Source: Gaiella occulta
GTDB lineage: Bacteria > Actinomycetota > Thermoleophilia > Gaiellales > Gaiellaceae
DNA: 64,000 bases
Direction: 5' to 3'
Assembly (NCBI RefSeq): GCF_003351045.1
Contig: NZ_QQZY01000002.1
Location: forward strand, 248,001 to 312,000
Part shown: one piece after another, positions 1-8,073 of the stretch
Layout of the letters: each line of letters begins with the position of its first letter
Position numbering within the stretch: position 1 is the stretch's first letter
Made by a program: the position numbers and the translations under genes
Notes under the pieces: model-generated
Databases searched by the model: none
What the model was told of the DNA's origin: nothing
Seen by the model: only the letters and a program-made list of their open reading frames with translations

Positions 1-2
1 AG

Positions 3-593
3 ACCGAGCGGCACCGCATCGCGCTCGAGCTCCACGACGAGACGGCGCAGGTGCTTGCCGCGGCGCTCATGGCCCTGCGGCAGGCGGAAGGGGCCGCCAC
101 CGCGGACGAGGCAGGGGCCGCGAACAGGACGACTCGCGCGCTCATCCAGCAGACGATCAGGAACGTCCGCGAGCTGGCAGTCGACCTGAGGCCGATGGCG
201 CTCGACGACTTCGGCCTCGCACCCGCGCTCGAGCGGCTCGCGGCGACCTACGCGCAGCGCACGGGAATCGCCGTCGACGTCGATGCCCGGCCCGGCGAGG
301 AGCGGCTGCCGCCGGAGGCCGAGATCACGATCTACCGCACCGTCCAGGAGGTGCTCGCGCACATCGCGGGCGGCGAAGCCGGGGGGCGCGTGCACGTCGC
401 CATCGACCGCGCACCCGCGGACGTGCACATCCTCATCGAGCACGACCGCCCCGACCGGCACGGCGCGACGAAGGCCGGCTGGACATCCGAGCTGGCGAGC
501 CTGCGCGAGCGACTGCGGCTCGCCGGCGGCCGCCTCGATGCCCGCTCCGGTGCCACGGGCACGGTCGTCAAGGCCCATCTGCCGGTTCGCTGA
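3..593 (+). CDS. Sensor histidine kinase, C-terminal part (5' end outside window)
   Basis: The reading frame enters from the left edge. It opens with an H-box of the HisKA_3 (NarX/DegS-like) type, ERHRIALELHDE, with the phospho-accepting His at about residue 11 of the visible part. A second conserved HisKA_3 stretch (NVRELAVDLRPMALDDFGL) follows. The C-terminal half sits where the HATPase_c domain should be, but the N-box Asn and the DxGxG and GxGLxGM motifs are not recognisable. Only the terminal ERLRLAGGRL...GTVV pattern remains. The protein probably dimerises and may be phosphorylated, but its own ATP binding is doubtful. No partner regulator is visible. Family call is good; activity is uncertain. 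Confidence 0.8.
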   Translation, partial: TERHRIALELHDETAQVLAAALMALRQAEGAATADEAGAANRTTRALIQQTIRNVRELAVDLRPMALDDFGLAPALERLAATYAQRTGIAVDVDARPGEERLPPEAEITIYRTVQEVLAHIAGGEAGGRVHVAIDRAPADVHILIEHDRPDRHGATKAGWTSELASLRERLRLAGGRLDARSGATGTVVKAHLPVR

Positions 594-723
594 CGCCTGC
601 CGCGCCGACCCACGAGCCCCAGAGCGGGCCTGAAGGTCGCGTGTCCGGGTCGCCAGCTCGCTCGAACGGATCCGGGACGCGCGCCGCCTGGGCGAGGAAC
701 CGCAGACCGGCCTCGAGTGAGAA

Positions 724-743
724 AGCCCCGTGCCGGCGGGGCT
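724..743 (-). terminator. GC-rich hairpin beyond the tRNA-Pro remnant
   Basis: A 7-bp stem (AGCCCCG/CGGGGCT) with a 6-nt loop lies just beyond the 3' end of the tRNA fragment at 753-786, read on the minus strand. It is probably the original terminator of the chromosomal tRNA-Pro gene before the island inserted. The 594-723 stretch holds no gene I can support. Confidence 0.5.
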
Positions 744-752
744 CTCTCGCAG

Positions 753-786
753 TCGGGGCGCCGAGATTCGAACTCGGGCCCTCTAG
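753..786. repeat. att direct repeat: 3' end of tRNA-Pro left behind by island integration
   Basis: This 34-bp stretch matches 8103-8136 with one mismatch (C at 779 against A at 8129). It equals the 3' end of the tRNA-Pro gene from the discriminator base through the T arm into the variable region. The rest of the tRNA is absent here, as expected for the distal attachment site of an element that integrated into a tRNA 3' end. Confidence 0.88.
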
Positions 787-881
787 ATGATTGATGCCAC
801 GGGTTTCGTGGCGGCGAGGGACCGAGGGGAGCGGGTCGAAGTCGGCGTTGCCAAGGCAACGTCGACCATTGGAGGATCGCG

Positions 882-1688
882 ATGCGCGCCGACCTCGACC
901 TGCTCTGTATCAGCGTCTATTGCACGGCGGACGACCTGCTTCCTGCCCGGCCCGGGAACGGGCGGCGGAGGCTGACCGACGCGGAGATCGTGACGTTGTG
1001 TGTCGCGCAGGTGCTGATGGGAATCACGTCGGATCGTCGGTTCCTGCAGGCCGCGAAACGGCAGCTCGGCCCTCTGTTTCCCTGGCTGCCGAGCCAGGAC
1101 GCGCTGCACAAGCGGCGGCAGCGGCTGGCCGACACGGTCGAGTGGCTTTGCGGCGTCGTGGCGGCCCAGTGCCCCGGCGCCGACGACGATCTCGTGTTGC
1201 TCGACTCGACCCCGGTCGAGTGCGGCCGCTCGCTGGAAACGATCCGCCGCTCCGCGCTTGCCGATGTCTGCGGCTACGGCTACTGCAAGAGCCACTCCCG
1301 CTGGTTCTGGGGTCTGAGGCTGCATCTGCTCTGCGCCCCCGACGGCACACCCAGGGCCGCCACGCTCGTCTCGGCCGACCGTCCCGAACGCGAGGTCGCG
1401 CTGCCACTGCTCGCACGCACACTCCGGGGCGGCGAGACGATCATCTGCGACAAGGGCTACGCCGGCCGCGAGTTCGAACAGGCCGTCCGCGAGCTCGGCG
1501 GCCTGATCGTCCGGCCCGCCCGCAAGGACGAACCCCAGCCAGGCGTCCATCTCGCCCCGATCCGACAGCGGATCGAATCCGTCTTCCTCACCTTCAAAGA
1601 CCTGTTGGGCTCGGTACACGTCGCCAACGCCGCGTGGGTGCGAGCGAGGCTACGCAGTGCGCCACCGTCGTCGAGGAGATCGGTGTAG
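882..1688 (+). pseudogene. IS982-family transposase, 3'-truncated
   Basis: The first 243 or so residues follow the actinobacterial IS982 pattern. There is an N-terminal helical region and then a DDE core with Asp at about 108 (LLDSTPVE), Asp at 190 (ICDKGYAG) and Glu at 232 (RIESVF), plus the signature GYGYCKSHSRWFWGLRLHLL. After KDLLG (about position 1610) the frame runs into unrelated DNA that is antisense to a nuclease gene, so about 40 C-terminal residues are missing. No terminal inverted repeats could be identified. The ATG at 882 follows a GGAGG motif. Likely inactive. Confidence 0.85.
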
Positions 1689-1915
1689 CGCCACGGGCCG
1701 CGACCGGGATCCCGCGTCTTGATCTGCGTGAAGCGCAGCCGCTCGGCGTACTCGACGAGCAGATCCTCCCAATGCTCGCAATAGACGGCCACCGGGTCGC
1801 CATCGAAGTAGCAGCCGAGGCAGAACAAGAATGCGACGTGCGCCCGGTAGGCAAAGCGTTGGTAGGCGTCGGTTCCCGAGTCGTCGGGCGGCGCTGTCGA
1901 GATGACGTCTGTCAT
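1617..1915 (-). pseudogene. N-terminal fragment of a Cap4/DUF4297-like dsDNA nuclease
   Basis: From the ATG at 1915 the minus strand encodes about 100 residues beginning MTDVISTAPPDDSGTDAYQR. Motifs include VAVYCEHWEDLLVEY, RLRFTQIKTRD and GPWRYTDLLDDGGALRSL. This is the typical start of DUF4297 dsDNA endonuclease domains, found in Cap4 of CBASS and in related defence proteins; the QIK motif belongs to a PD-(D/E)XK-type active site. Homology stops near 1617, where the frame enters the antisense strand of the transposase. The rest of the nuclease and any sensor domain are gone. A defence gene destroyed by insertion or deletion is the best reading. Confidence 0.75.
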
Positions 1916-1984
1916 CGTCGGTCGATAATACGCCTGCACCCGGCGAATGAGCGGGTGCCGGCGACGGCCCGTGTAGCGGCCAAA

Positions 1985-2122
1985 CTCGCGGCTGACGCCG
2001 CGAGCCGCTGCCCCGCCCAGCCGCCTGAATCCGGGAACTTCGTTCCGGATTCGCCCCGCACCCCGCCCGCCCAACATCAAGGGCGGCCGGGGTGCGGTGC
2101 CGGCGGCTGGGCGGGGCAGCGG
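1985..2122. repeat. T-shaped nested palindrome plus abutting hairpin
   Basis: An outer perfect 21-bp stem pairs 2005-2025 with 2102-2122. Inside it are two separate hairpins. The first is 2027-2038 with 2042-2052 (one bulged G, 3-nt loop). The second is 2056-2065 with 2088-2097, extended by 2067-2072 with 2081-2086 around an 8-nt loop. A further 8-bp hairpin (1985-1992 with 1997-2004) abuts the outer stem directly. The fold resembles a three-way junction or viral ITR-like cross. It lies between the nuclease fragment and the excisionase-like gene; function is unknown. Confidence 0.8.
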
Positions 2123-2259
2123 AAGAGTGGACTCGGTGAACTCCTAGACAGGAATACCGGTGGGTCTGGCAGCAGGTGCAAGTCAGATGGCGTTCGGAAC
2201 GGTCGGCCCAGTGGCCCTTTCACGTACGCGTGGAGCGCGGTGCCGTGGTCTACCTCTCG

Positions 2260-2475
2260 ATGCCTCAAGTCGTGGAGCGCTACGCGGGCGTCTGGTCGCG
2301 GTGGCAGCTCTACGAGCACGTGCGGCTCGGCATGCTCCCGCACGTGAAGCTGCCCGGCCGGCGCGAGCTCCTGTTCCGCCTGGACGACCTCGATCAGTAC
2401 GAGCGCGGCGAGGTCGAGCTCGAGACGATCAAGCTCCCGAACGGCGGCCGCCTCTGCCGCCCCCGGCAGCGCTGA
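2260..2475 (+). CDS. Excisionase-like small HTH DNA-binding protein
   Basis: The 71-residue protein contains WSRWQLYEHVRLGMLPHVKLPGRRELLFRLDDLDQYERG-type sequence, the pattern of MerR/excisionase helix-turn-helix proteins (HTH_17): a winged helix followed by a substrate-contacting beta hairpin. Size and setting fit a recombination directionality factor for the island integrase. I chose the ATG at 2260; a GTG at 2245 and an ATG at 2176 are also in frame, and the extra residues look less conserved. It could instead be a small repressor. Confidence 0.6.
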   Translation: MPQVVERYAGVWSRWQLYEHVRLGMLPHVKLPGRRELLFRLDDLDQYERGEVELETIKLPNGGRLCRPRQR

Positions 2476-2500
2476 CCTCCGGGCGGTCGTTGGCATCGAG

Positions 2501-2568
2501 TACAGGTCTCTGCCTGTAACGTCAGAATTCCCGCATAGTTGACAACGGATGTTGTCATCGCATACCGT
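2501..2568 (+). promoter_or_regulatory. Promoter and operator-like inverted repeats of the AbiE operon
   Basis: A -35 box TTGACA (2539-2544) and a TANNNT -10 box TACCGT (2563-2568) are separated by 18 bp. The -35 box overlaps a perfect inverted repeat, TGACAAC-ggat-GTTGTCA (2540-2557). A second inverted repeat, TACAGG-tctctg-CCTGTA, lies at 2501-2518. AbiEi antitoxins are known to repress their own promoters through inverted repeats, so these are the likely operators. The patch is much poorer in GC than its surroundings. Confidence 0.7.
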
Positions 2569-2600
2569 AATCTTTCCTAACAACCAGATAACGGACGACG

Positions 2601-3356
2601 ATGGCAACGAGAAAACCCGCAGCGATTCTGCGAGAGGCATTCGCACCCGGCGACCCCGTGTCGCTCGACGAAGCTGCGGCAGTGTTCGGCGGGGACCGCG
2701 AACGCGCGTCGCAGTCGCTGACGCACCTCGCCGCGAGCGGGTACTTCGAGCGGGTCCGGCAGCGCCTCTGGGTCCGCTCGGGAGCGCCGGCTGATCGCTA
2801 TCGCGTCGGTTCCCGCGTGGCTTCTCCGTACGCGTTCGCCTACGGATCCGCGCTCGCCCTGCACGGCGCCGGGTCGGCAGAGCGCTCCGAGGTCCTCGTC
2901 GCGACCCCGCGTCGCTTCGCAGCGTTCGAGTACGACGGCGTGCTCTATCGGCGCGCGCTCCCCTGGGCCGAGCAGGGTCGAGTCCGAGTCCCGGCCGGAC
3001 CCGAGTTCGTCTGGGCGACCACGCGGGAGCGAACACTCGTCGACTGCGTCCGCGTCCCGGCGAACGCGGGCGGCCTCGCCGAGCTCCTGCGAGCCGCGGA
3101 GGCGCTCACCCGGCTCGACTCGGCCGAGATCCTCACCTGGGTCGACAACTACGGGGAAGCCAACCTCGCCGCGCGCGTCGGCTTTGTCCTCGAGGCGCTC
3201 GATCTCGCCGACGATGCGTTGCTCGACCGGCTCGAGCGGCGCCGCCCGCGCGCGCGCGTCTACCTCGAAGCGGGACGGCGCGGCGGCAGGCTCGTCCGCC
3301 GCTGGAACCTCATCGTTCCCGAGCACCTGCAGCCGGCCCGTAACGACGTGCCGTGA
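2601..3356 (+). CDS. AbiEi-family antitoxin / autorepressor
   Basis: The 251-residue protein has an N-terminal winged-helix domain (about residues 1-60, with SLDEAAAVFGGDRERASQSL and YFERVRQRLWV). An AbiEi-type middle domain with SPYAFAYGSALALHG follows, then a C-terminal region with RTLVDCVRVPANAGGLAELL. AbiEi proteins neutralise the AbiEii nucleotidyltransferase toxin indirectly and repress their own operon. The gene overlaps the toxin gene by 4 nt (GTGA), so the two are translationally coupled. Inverted repeats that could be its operators lie just upstream. The frame is intact, unlike the toxin. Family assignment is strong; activity is inferred. Confidence 0.85.
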   Translation: MATRKPAAILREAFAPGDPVSLDEAAAVFGGDRERASQSLTHLAASGYFERVRQRLWVRSGAPADRYRVGSRVASPYAFAYGSALALHGAGSAERSEVLVATPRRFAAFEYDGVLYRRALPWAEQGRVRVPAGPEFVWATTRERTLVDCVRVPANAGGLAELLRAAEALTRLDSAEILTWVDNYGEANLAARVGFVLEALDLADDALLDRLERRRPRARVYLEAGRRGGRLVRRWNLIVPEHLQPARNDVP

Positions 3357-4308
3357 GCCGCTTTCCCGACCGGCGGTACTTCGCCCGCGCGGCGCACGAG
3401 ACCGGATTCCGCGCCGGCCCGCTCGAGACCGTGTTCCGGCTGGCGCACCTGCTCGGCGAGCTCGCCGCCGACCACGGCGGGGAGCTCTCGCTGCGAGGCG
3501 GAACGGCGCTCAACCTCCTTCACCTCGACGTGCCGCGGCTCTCGGTCGACGTCGACCTCGACTTCGTCGGCAACACCGACGCCGAGGAGGCGCGCAGGCG
3601 GCGACCCGAGCTGCTCGCCGAGATCGAGTTGCTGGCGCGCGCGATCGGCTACAAGGTCGTCCAGGAGCGACCCAGCTACGCCATGGGCCACCTCCGGCTT
3701 CGCTATCGGGACGCGAGCGGCCTGGCCTCGTTTCTCAAGCTGGACGTCAACTTCCTCGACCGCGTGCCCGTCCTTCCCACCGAGCGCCGGCCGCTTCGCC
3801 ATCCCTTCGCAACGACCTCGCTGCGATCGACGTCCAGACGCTCGCGCTCGACGAGCTCGCCGTCGGCAAGCTGATCGCACTCGCCCGCCGAGCGCTCGCC
3901 CGCGACCTCTTTGACGCAGCGATGGTCGCGACACTTCCCGGTCTCGACGTCGCGCGTATGAGGACGGCGCTCGTCGTCCGCGGCGCCAGCTATCCGTCCC
4001 CATCGCCGGCGGACTACTCCGCCGAGGTCGTCGAGCGGGTGCGACCGGCGGGCTGGCGGTCCGAGGTGCTCGCACTCTGCCGCCGGCCGGTACCGGTCGG
4101 GCTCCACGAGGCCCGCGCCCAGGCGGCAGAGCTACTCCGACGAGCGACCGAGCTCGGACCCGCTCACCGGGCGTTCCTCGAACTCCTCGACCGGGGAGAG
4201 CTTCGTCCCGACGTGCTGGACGAGGAGGACCTGCGGGAGCGGATCGCAGTCAACCCCGGGCTGCTGTGGCGCCTCCGCGCGGGCGCCGACGGGCTCGAGG
4301 AGCGCTGA
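3353..4308 (+). pseudogene. AbiEii-family nucleotidyltransferase toxin, single-base frameshift
   Basis: Starting with GTG at 3353 the product shows the AbiEii nucleotidyltransferase core: LRGGTALNLL (Gly-Gly at about 49-50) and SVDVDLDF (Asp 66, 68 and 70). Near 3805-3812 homology jumps to another frame, which continues LAAIDVQTLALDELAVGKLIAL and DLFDAAMVA, the usual AbiEii middle part, and runs to the stop at 4308. One missing base would restore about 318 residues. Without it the toxin ends at 3874, after the active site but without the C-terminal domain. The break is either real inactivation or a sequence error. The intact family transfers nucleotides to tRNA or other targets and blocks growth. 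Confidence 0.8.
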
Positions 4309-4326
4309 GCGGCCTATGCTGTCGTC

Positions 4327-6408
4327 GTGGCGACGCTCGATCCCGCGACGCTCCGGCACGGACGGGTCCGTGGCCGGTACTTCCGGGAGAACTTTGCCCA
4401 GGCGGGGATCGACCTCGCCCAGATCGTCCCGGAGCTCGTGACGAACGCTGACGCGGCGATCGCCGCCGCGGGACGGAAGCGGGGGCGCATCCATCTTCGC
4501 TTCGGCCCTCCAGATCCTGACTTCCTCGACGCGTGGCGGCGCGAGCTGCGGCGCCTGCGCGTCCCCGCGCTCCTGGACTGGCGCCACGAGGTCGTCTGCG
4601 CCGACGACGGCGAGGGGATCGACGCCGCGACCGTCGACCGCAGACTCGGCGCGCTCGGCGTCGTTCCCGAGCAGGCAGACCAGCGCGGTCTGTTTGGGCG
4701 CGGCCTGCGCGACGTCTGGCTCGCCCAGGGCGGTGGGCGGATCCAGGGCGTGCGCGCAGGACGAGCGGTCGAGTCGTGGTTCTTCCCCGCCCCAGGCGAC
4801 GAGCCCTACGCGTTCGCGCACGTCCTCGACGAGCCGGTCACCCCCGCCATCAGGCGCTCATTCGGGATCGACCGGGATGGGACGCGCGTAACGGTGCCGC
4901 TCGCTCAGCGCCGGCTCCCGCCCAACGCGCGGCTTCGCACGCTCGTCGCCCACCTCGTGCAGCTGCGGCCAATCCTCGAAGACCCCGATCGCGAGCTGTT
5001 TCTCGAGCTCCCGGACGAGCCGCTCGAGCTCGTCGCCTACTCCCCGCCCGAGCCCGACCCCGAGCGCGCCGTCCTCTTCGACGACGAGGTTCACGTCCAG
5101 CGGGGGATCAGCGCGAGGATCGTCGTTCGCCGCGCGGCGCAGCCGATTCCGCTCGGTCCGTCGCGGGCTGCACGCCGCGGCGGGCTCGTCGTCCGTTCGG
5201 GACGAGCCGCGCACGAGGCGACGCTCGCCGGTCTCGAGGGGCGGCCGGGCGCGCGTCACCTCTTCGGCGAGGTCTGGTGCGAGGCGATCGAGCGCCTGCA
5301 ACAGGAAGCGCTCGACTCCCCTCGCCCGCAGGTCGTCGTCCGCGTCGATCGGAGCGGCCTCAACGAGGCGCATCCGCTCGTCCAGAAACTCACGGCCGCG
5401 ATCGAGCGCGTGCTTCGCCCGATCGTCGACGCCGAGGAGCGTCGCACCGGCGCGCGGCTCGTCCGGGCGGGGAAGGCGATCACGGCCCGCGACGAGATCG
5501 GCCTGAAAGCCCTCAACGACGCGTTGCGGACGGCGTTCGACGCCCCCGGACGGGCCGGCTTCGCGCGCGGCGACGCCGCCGCGGAGAGGCCGCCGCTCGA
5601 CGAGCGTTCGGCACCGGATCGGCCAGAGCCGAGTCAGCCGGAGGAGATCGGCAAGCCTGCCGTGCCCGATGCGGCCATGCGCTTCAAGCAGTCGCCGGTT
5701 CGGCTGCACGCGGGCGAGCAGCGCACGGTCTCGCTCCTCTTCGACCCGGTCCGCATCCCGCCCGGAACGCCGATCGAGGTTGCGACCGATCCGGGCCTGT
5801 CGCTTTCCCTCCGGCAAGACGAGGTCCCGGCGCCCCGCGCAGGGGGCTGGGCGAGCGTGAGCGGGAGCCTGCGGGCCCGCGCATCGGCCGAACCGGGGTC
5901 ACGCCTGAGCGTCTTCGCCGAGGCGGGCAGCTACGACGCGGAGCTGAGCGTGCTCGTCGTCCGCCACCACGCGAGCGGGTGGGTTCGGGAAATCACCCGC
6001 AAGGACGAGGACGCGCAGATCGAGGCCGAGTTCGACCCCGAGAGCGGCGTCGTCACCGTCTTCGAGGGACGGCGCGAGTTCAAGTCGCTCGAACGCGCAG
6101 CCCGTCGCTCCGGGTTGGCCAAGGCACGGCTGCGCGAGTACCTCCCGCTCCGTATGCTCGAAGTCGAGGTGGCGGCGAACGCCGTCTATGCCTGGGCGGC
6201 CGAGCGGATGCTCGAGACGCGGCTGCCCGGCGAGCGGCCGGCCGACCCCGCCGACTACGCGGCCGCCGTCCGCCTAGAGGCCCAGGTGCTCCGCCACCAG
6301 TTCCATGAACGGCTCATGCGTGCCTTTCTCGGCCCAGAAGTCTTCGACGGGGCTGTGGTCATCGTCCAACCCCGGGCCTCTACCAACGAGCAGCTCAGGC
6401 TCCCCTGA
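4327..6408 (+). CDS. GHKL (Hsp90/MutL-like) ATPase, putative defence protein
   Basis: This is a 693-residue intact protein. It shows the Bergerat-fold motifs: N-box PELVTNADAAI with Asn 40, G1 box DDGEGID (93-99) and lid/G2 box GLFGRGLRDV (121-130). An S5-like middle segment follows to about residue 370. After a low-complexity linker (about 400-445) comes an all-beta-looking segment to about 550, and then a helical tail to the end. The layout recalls MutL-like and prokaryotic MORC-like ATPases found in mobile defence islands. It starts 18 nt after the AbiE operon; GTG at 4327 sits 6 nt after TATGCT. No nuclease motif was recognised inside it. Its role is unknown. Confidence 0.75.
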   Translation: MATLDPATLRHGRVRGRYFRENFAQAGIDLAQIVPELVTNADAAIAAAGRKRGRIHLRFGPPDPDFLDAWRRELRRLRVPALLDWRHEVVCADDGEGIDAATVDRRLGALGVVPEQADQRGLFGRGLRDVWLAQGGGRIQGVRAGRAVESWFFPAPGDEPYAFAHVLDEPVTPAIRRSFGIDRDGTRVTVPLAQRRLPPNARLRTLVAHLVQLRPILEDPDRELFLELPDEPLELVAYSPPEPDPERAVLFDDEVHVQRGISARIVVRRAAQPIPLGPSRAARRGGLVVRSGRAAHEATLAGLEGRPGARHLFGEVWCEAIERLQQEALDSPRPQVVVRVDRSGLNEAHPLVQKLTAAIERVLRPIVDAEERRTGARLVRAGKAITARDEIGLKALNDALRTAFDAPGRAGFARGDAAAERPPLDERSAPDRPEPSQPEEIGKPAVPDAAMRFKQSPVRLHAGEQRTVSLLFDPVRIPPGTPIEVATDPGLSLSLRQDEVPAPRAGGWASVSGSLRARASAEPGSRLSVFAEAGSYDAELSVLVVRHHASGWVREITRKDEDAQIEAEFDPESGVVTVFEGRREFKSLERAARRSGLAKARLREYLPLRMLEVEVAANAVYAWAAERMLETRLPGERPADPADYAAAVRLEAQVLRHQFHERLMRAFLGPEVFDGAVVIVQPRASTNEQLRLP

Positions 6409-6588
6409 GCCTGAAAAAGCGGCAGGTGATCGGCCATGCCGGCCTCTCGGAGGCCCGCAGATCGCTTGTCAGCCGCTCGAATCGGGTCGGATCCCGGCGA
6501 AAGCGCCCCATCGAGCCAAGATCGCCCGCTGAGCGCCTCCTCGCCTGCCGGCTCGCGCGCCCTGGAGAGGCTCGCAGTGGTTCGCGTG

Positions 6589-6792
6589 TCACGCGAGGGC
6601 TCGCTCCTCGACCGCGCGGAGTAGACGCCGACGCTCCTGCTCGTTCAGAACGCCGGCGAACGGCGACGTCTGCCTGAGCTCACGGGCGCGCTGCGTATCC
6701 GCGCTGATCGTCTTCGCGATCCGCTCGAGCGGCGTCGCGAGAATCCGCTCCCATTCCTCTGCCCGAGCGTCAGACGGGGAACGCGGCCGCAC
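6589..6792 (-). CDS. Possible small protein downstream of integrase
   Basis: The frame encodes about 67 residues, ending ELRQTSPFAGVLNEQERRRLLRAVEERALA. The composition is rich in Glu, Arg and Leu and looks helical, and it overlaps the end of the integrase frame. GTG at 6792 is a possible start. I recognise no family. The neighbouring stretch 6409-6588 holds nothing I can support. Confidence 0.3.
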   Translation of the reverse strand: MRPRSPSDARAEEWERILATPLERIAKTISADTQRARELRQTSPFAGVLNEQERRRLLRAVEERALA

Positions 6793-7974
6793 GCTCCGCC
6801 TCGGCGCGCAGCGCAGCATCGCTCCAGCGGCCGTAGACGTTGAGCGTCAGGTCGGGGCTGCTGTGCCCGAGTTGGAACTGCACCCACTGCGGGTCTTGAG
6901 GCCTTGCTCGCGACAGATGCGCGTGTAGGTCGCACGGAACGCGTGAAACGGCTTCCGCTTCTGGCCGCCCTCCCCCACGTCCGGGATCCCCGCCTTCACG
7001 CGTGCCTCGTCGACGCGGCGGGAGAGGTACTGGCCGTTGAGCCGCTCGCGGCCGCGCGGCGCCGGGAAGATCGGTGCGGCGCCCGGCTGCATGCCAACGA
7101 GCGCCGTCCACTCCTCGAAGAGCGCCACCGCCGGCGGTATCAGGTTCACCACCCGGGGCTCCCCGTCCTTCGGCAGCACCTTGCCGTCGACCCGGTCCCA
7201 GTGGTGGCTGATCCTGAGCGTCCGGTTGCCGAGGTTCAGGTCGTCCCAGTCGAGCGCGATGAGCTCACCGAGCCGCGCGCCGGCAACGACCGCCGCCTTC
7301 GCTGCGACGAGGTAGACCGGCTGGCGGTTGAGGCTCGCCATCGCCGCCCACAGCCTCGCGAGCTCGATGTCCGTGTAGGGCTCGTTGCCGCGCGGGATCC
7401 GCAGCCGCAACCCGCGGATGAACTTCCGCGACAGCGGGTTCGTGAGCGCGTAGCCCTCGTCGACGGCGCCGTTGAAGACCGAGCGCAGGACCCGCACGTG
7501 CTTGTGAATCGTCGCGTCGGAACGGGCACGGCCCTTCGCGCGGATGGCGCGCAGGATCAACCGCACCTCCGGCTGGCCGATCTCGTCCAGCTCGAGCTCC
7601 CCGATGATCGGCCGCGCGTAGTTGAGCGTCGAGTGGTAGGAGAGGATCGTGGCTCGCCGGTCGCCCTTGTCGAGCGCGAGGCTCTCGAGGTACTGATCGC
7701 ACCACTCGTTGAACGTCAGGCGCTTTCGCGTGCGGGATCCCACGCCGGCGCGGCGCTCATCGAGCTCGACGAGGAGCTTCCTCAGCGCGCGCTCGGCCGT
7801 CTGCCGGTCCCGCACGCGCGGGCCCTTGACCGGATCGCCGAGCGCATCGCGGTGGAACGTGTAGTAGGCGGGCTTGCAGCGGCAACCGGCGAGCGAGTCG
7901 AGCGAGGTGCGGCTCGCGTTCGGACAGCCACGCTGGTGGCCCACCCGGAGCGATGCGGCGCGAGGCTTCGACAT
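6770..7974 (-). pseudogene. Tyrosine-type site-specific integrase, frameshifted before the catalytic Tyr
   Basis: The N-terminus has a Cys/His cluster (GCPNAS...GCRC), followed by an Arm/SAM-like domain (about 60-180) and a catalytic domain. Box I Arg is at 234 (GARLGELI) and the HAFR His/Arg pair at 344/347. After CREQGLK (near 6900) the frame is lost. The adjacent frame continues DPQWVQFQLGHSSPDLTLNVYGRW, which holds the LGH motif and the nucleophilic Tyr, to the stop at 6770. Adding one base restores about 400 residues. As written, the longest product lacks the Tyr and cannot recombine. It lies beside the intact tRNA-Pro, as expected for the integrase of this island. Confidence 0.85.
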
Positions 7975-8073
7975 GGAAGACGCCCCTCTCGGAGAGTGCC
8001 TCGGCGCCTCGAAGGCTACTCCATTTTGTACCCGCCGTGTACCCGCACTCCAAAACAGCGAACCGAGCTAAAG

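Noticed and set aside
594-723. Tail of a coding frame (SLERIRDARRLGEEPQTGLE) before the att site
   Set aside because: The peptide looks natural but has no start codon after the preceding stop and is too short to support.
6437-6520. Possible tRNA-like remnant between the GHKL gene and the integrase
   Set aside because: No acceptor or T-arm pairing could be found; the resemblance was only in a translated phrase common in false frames.
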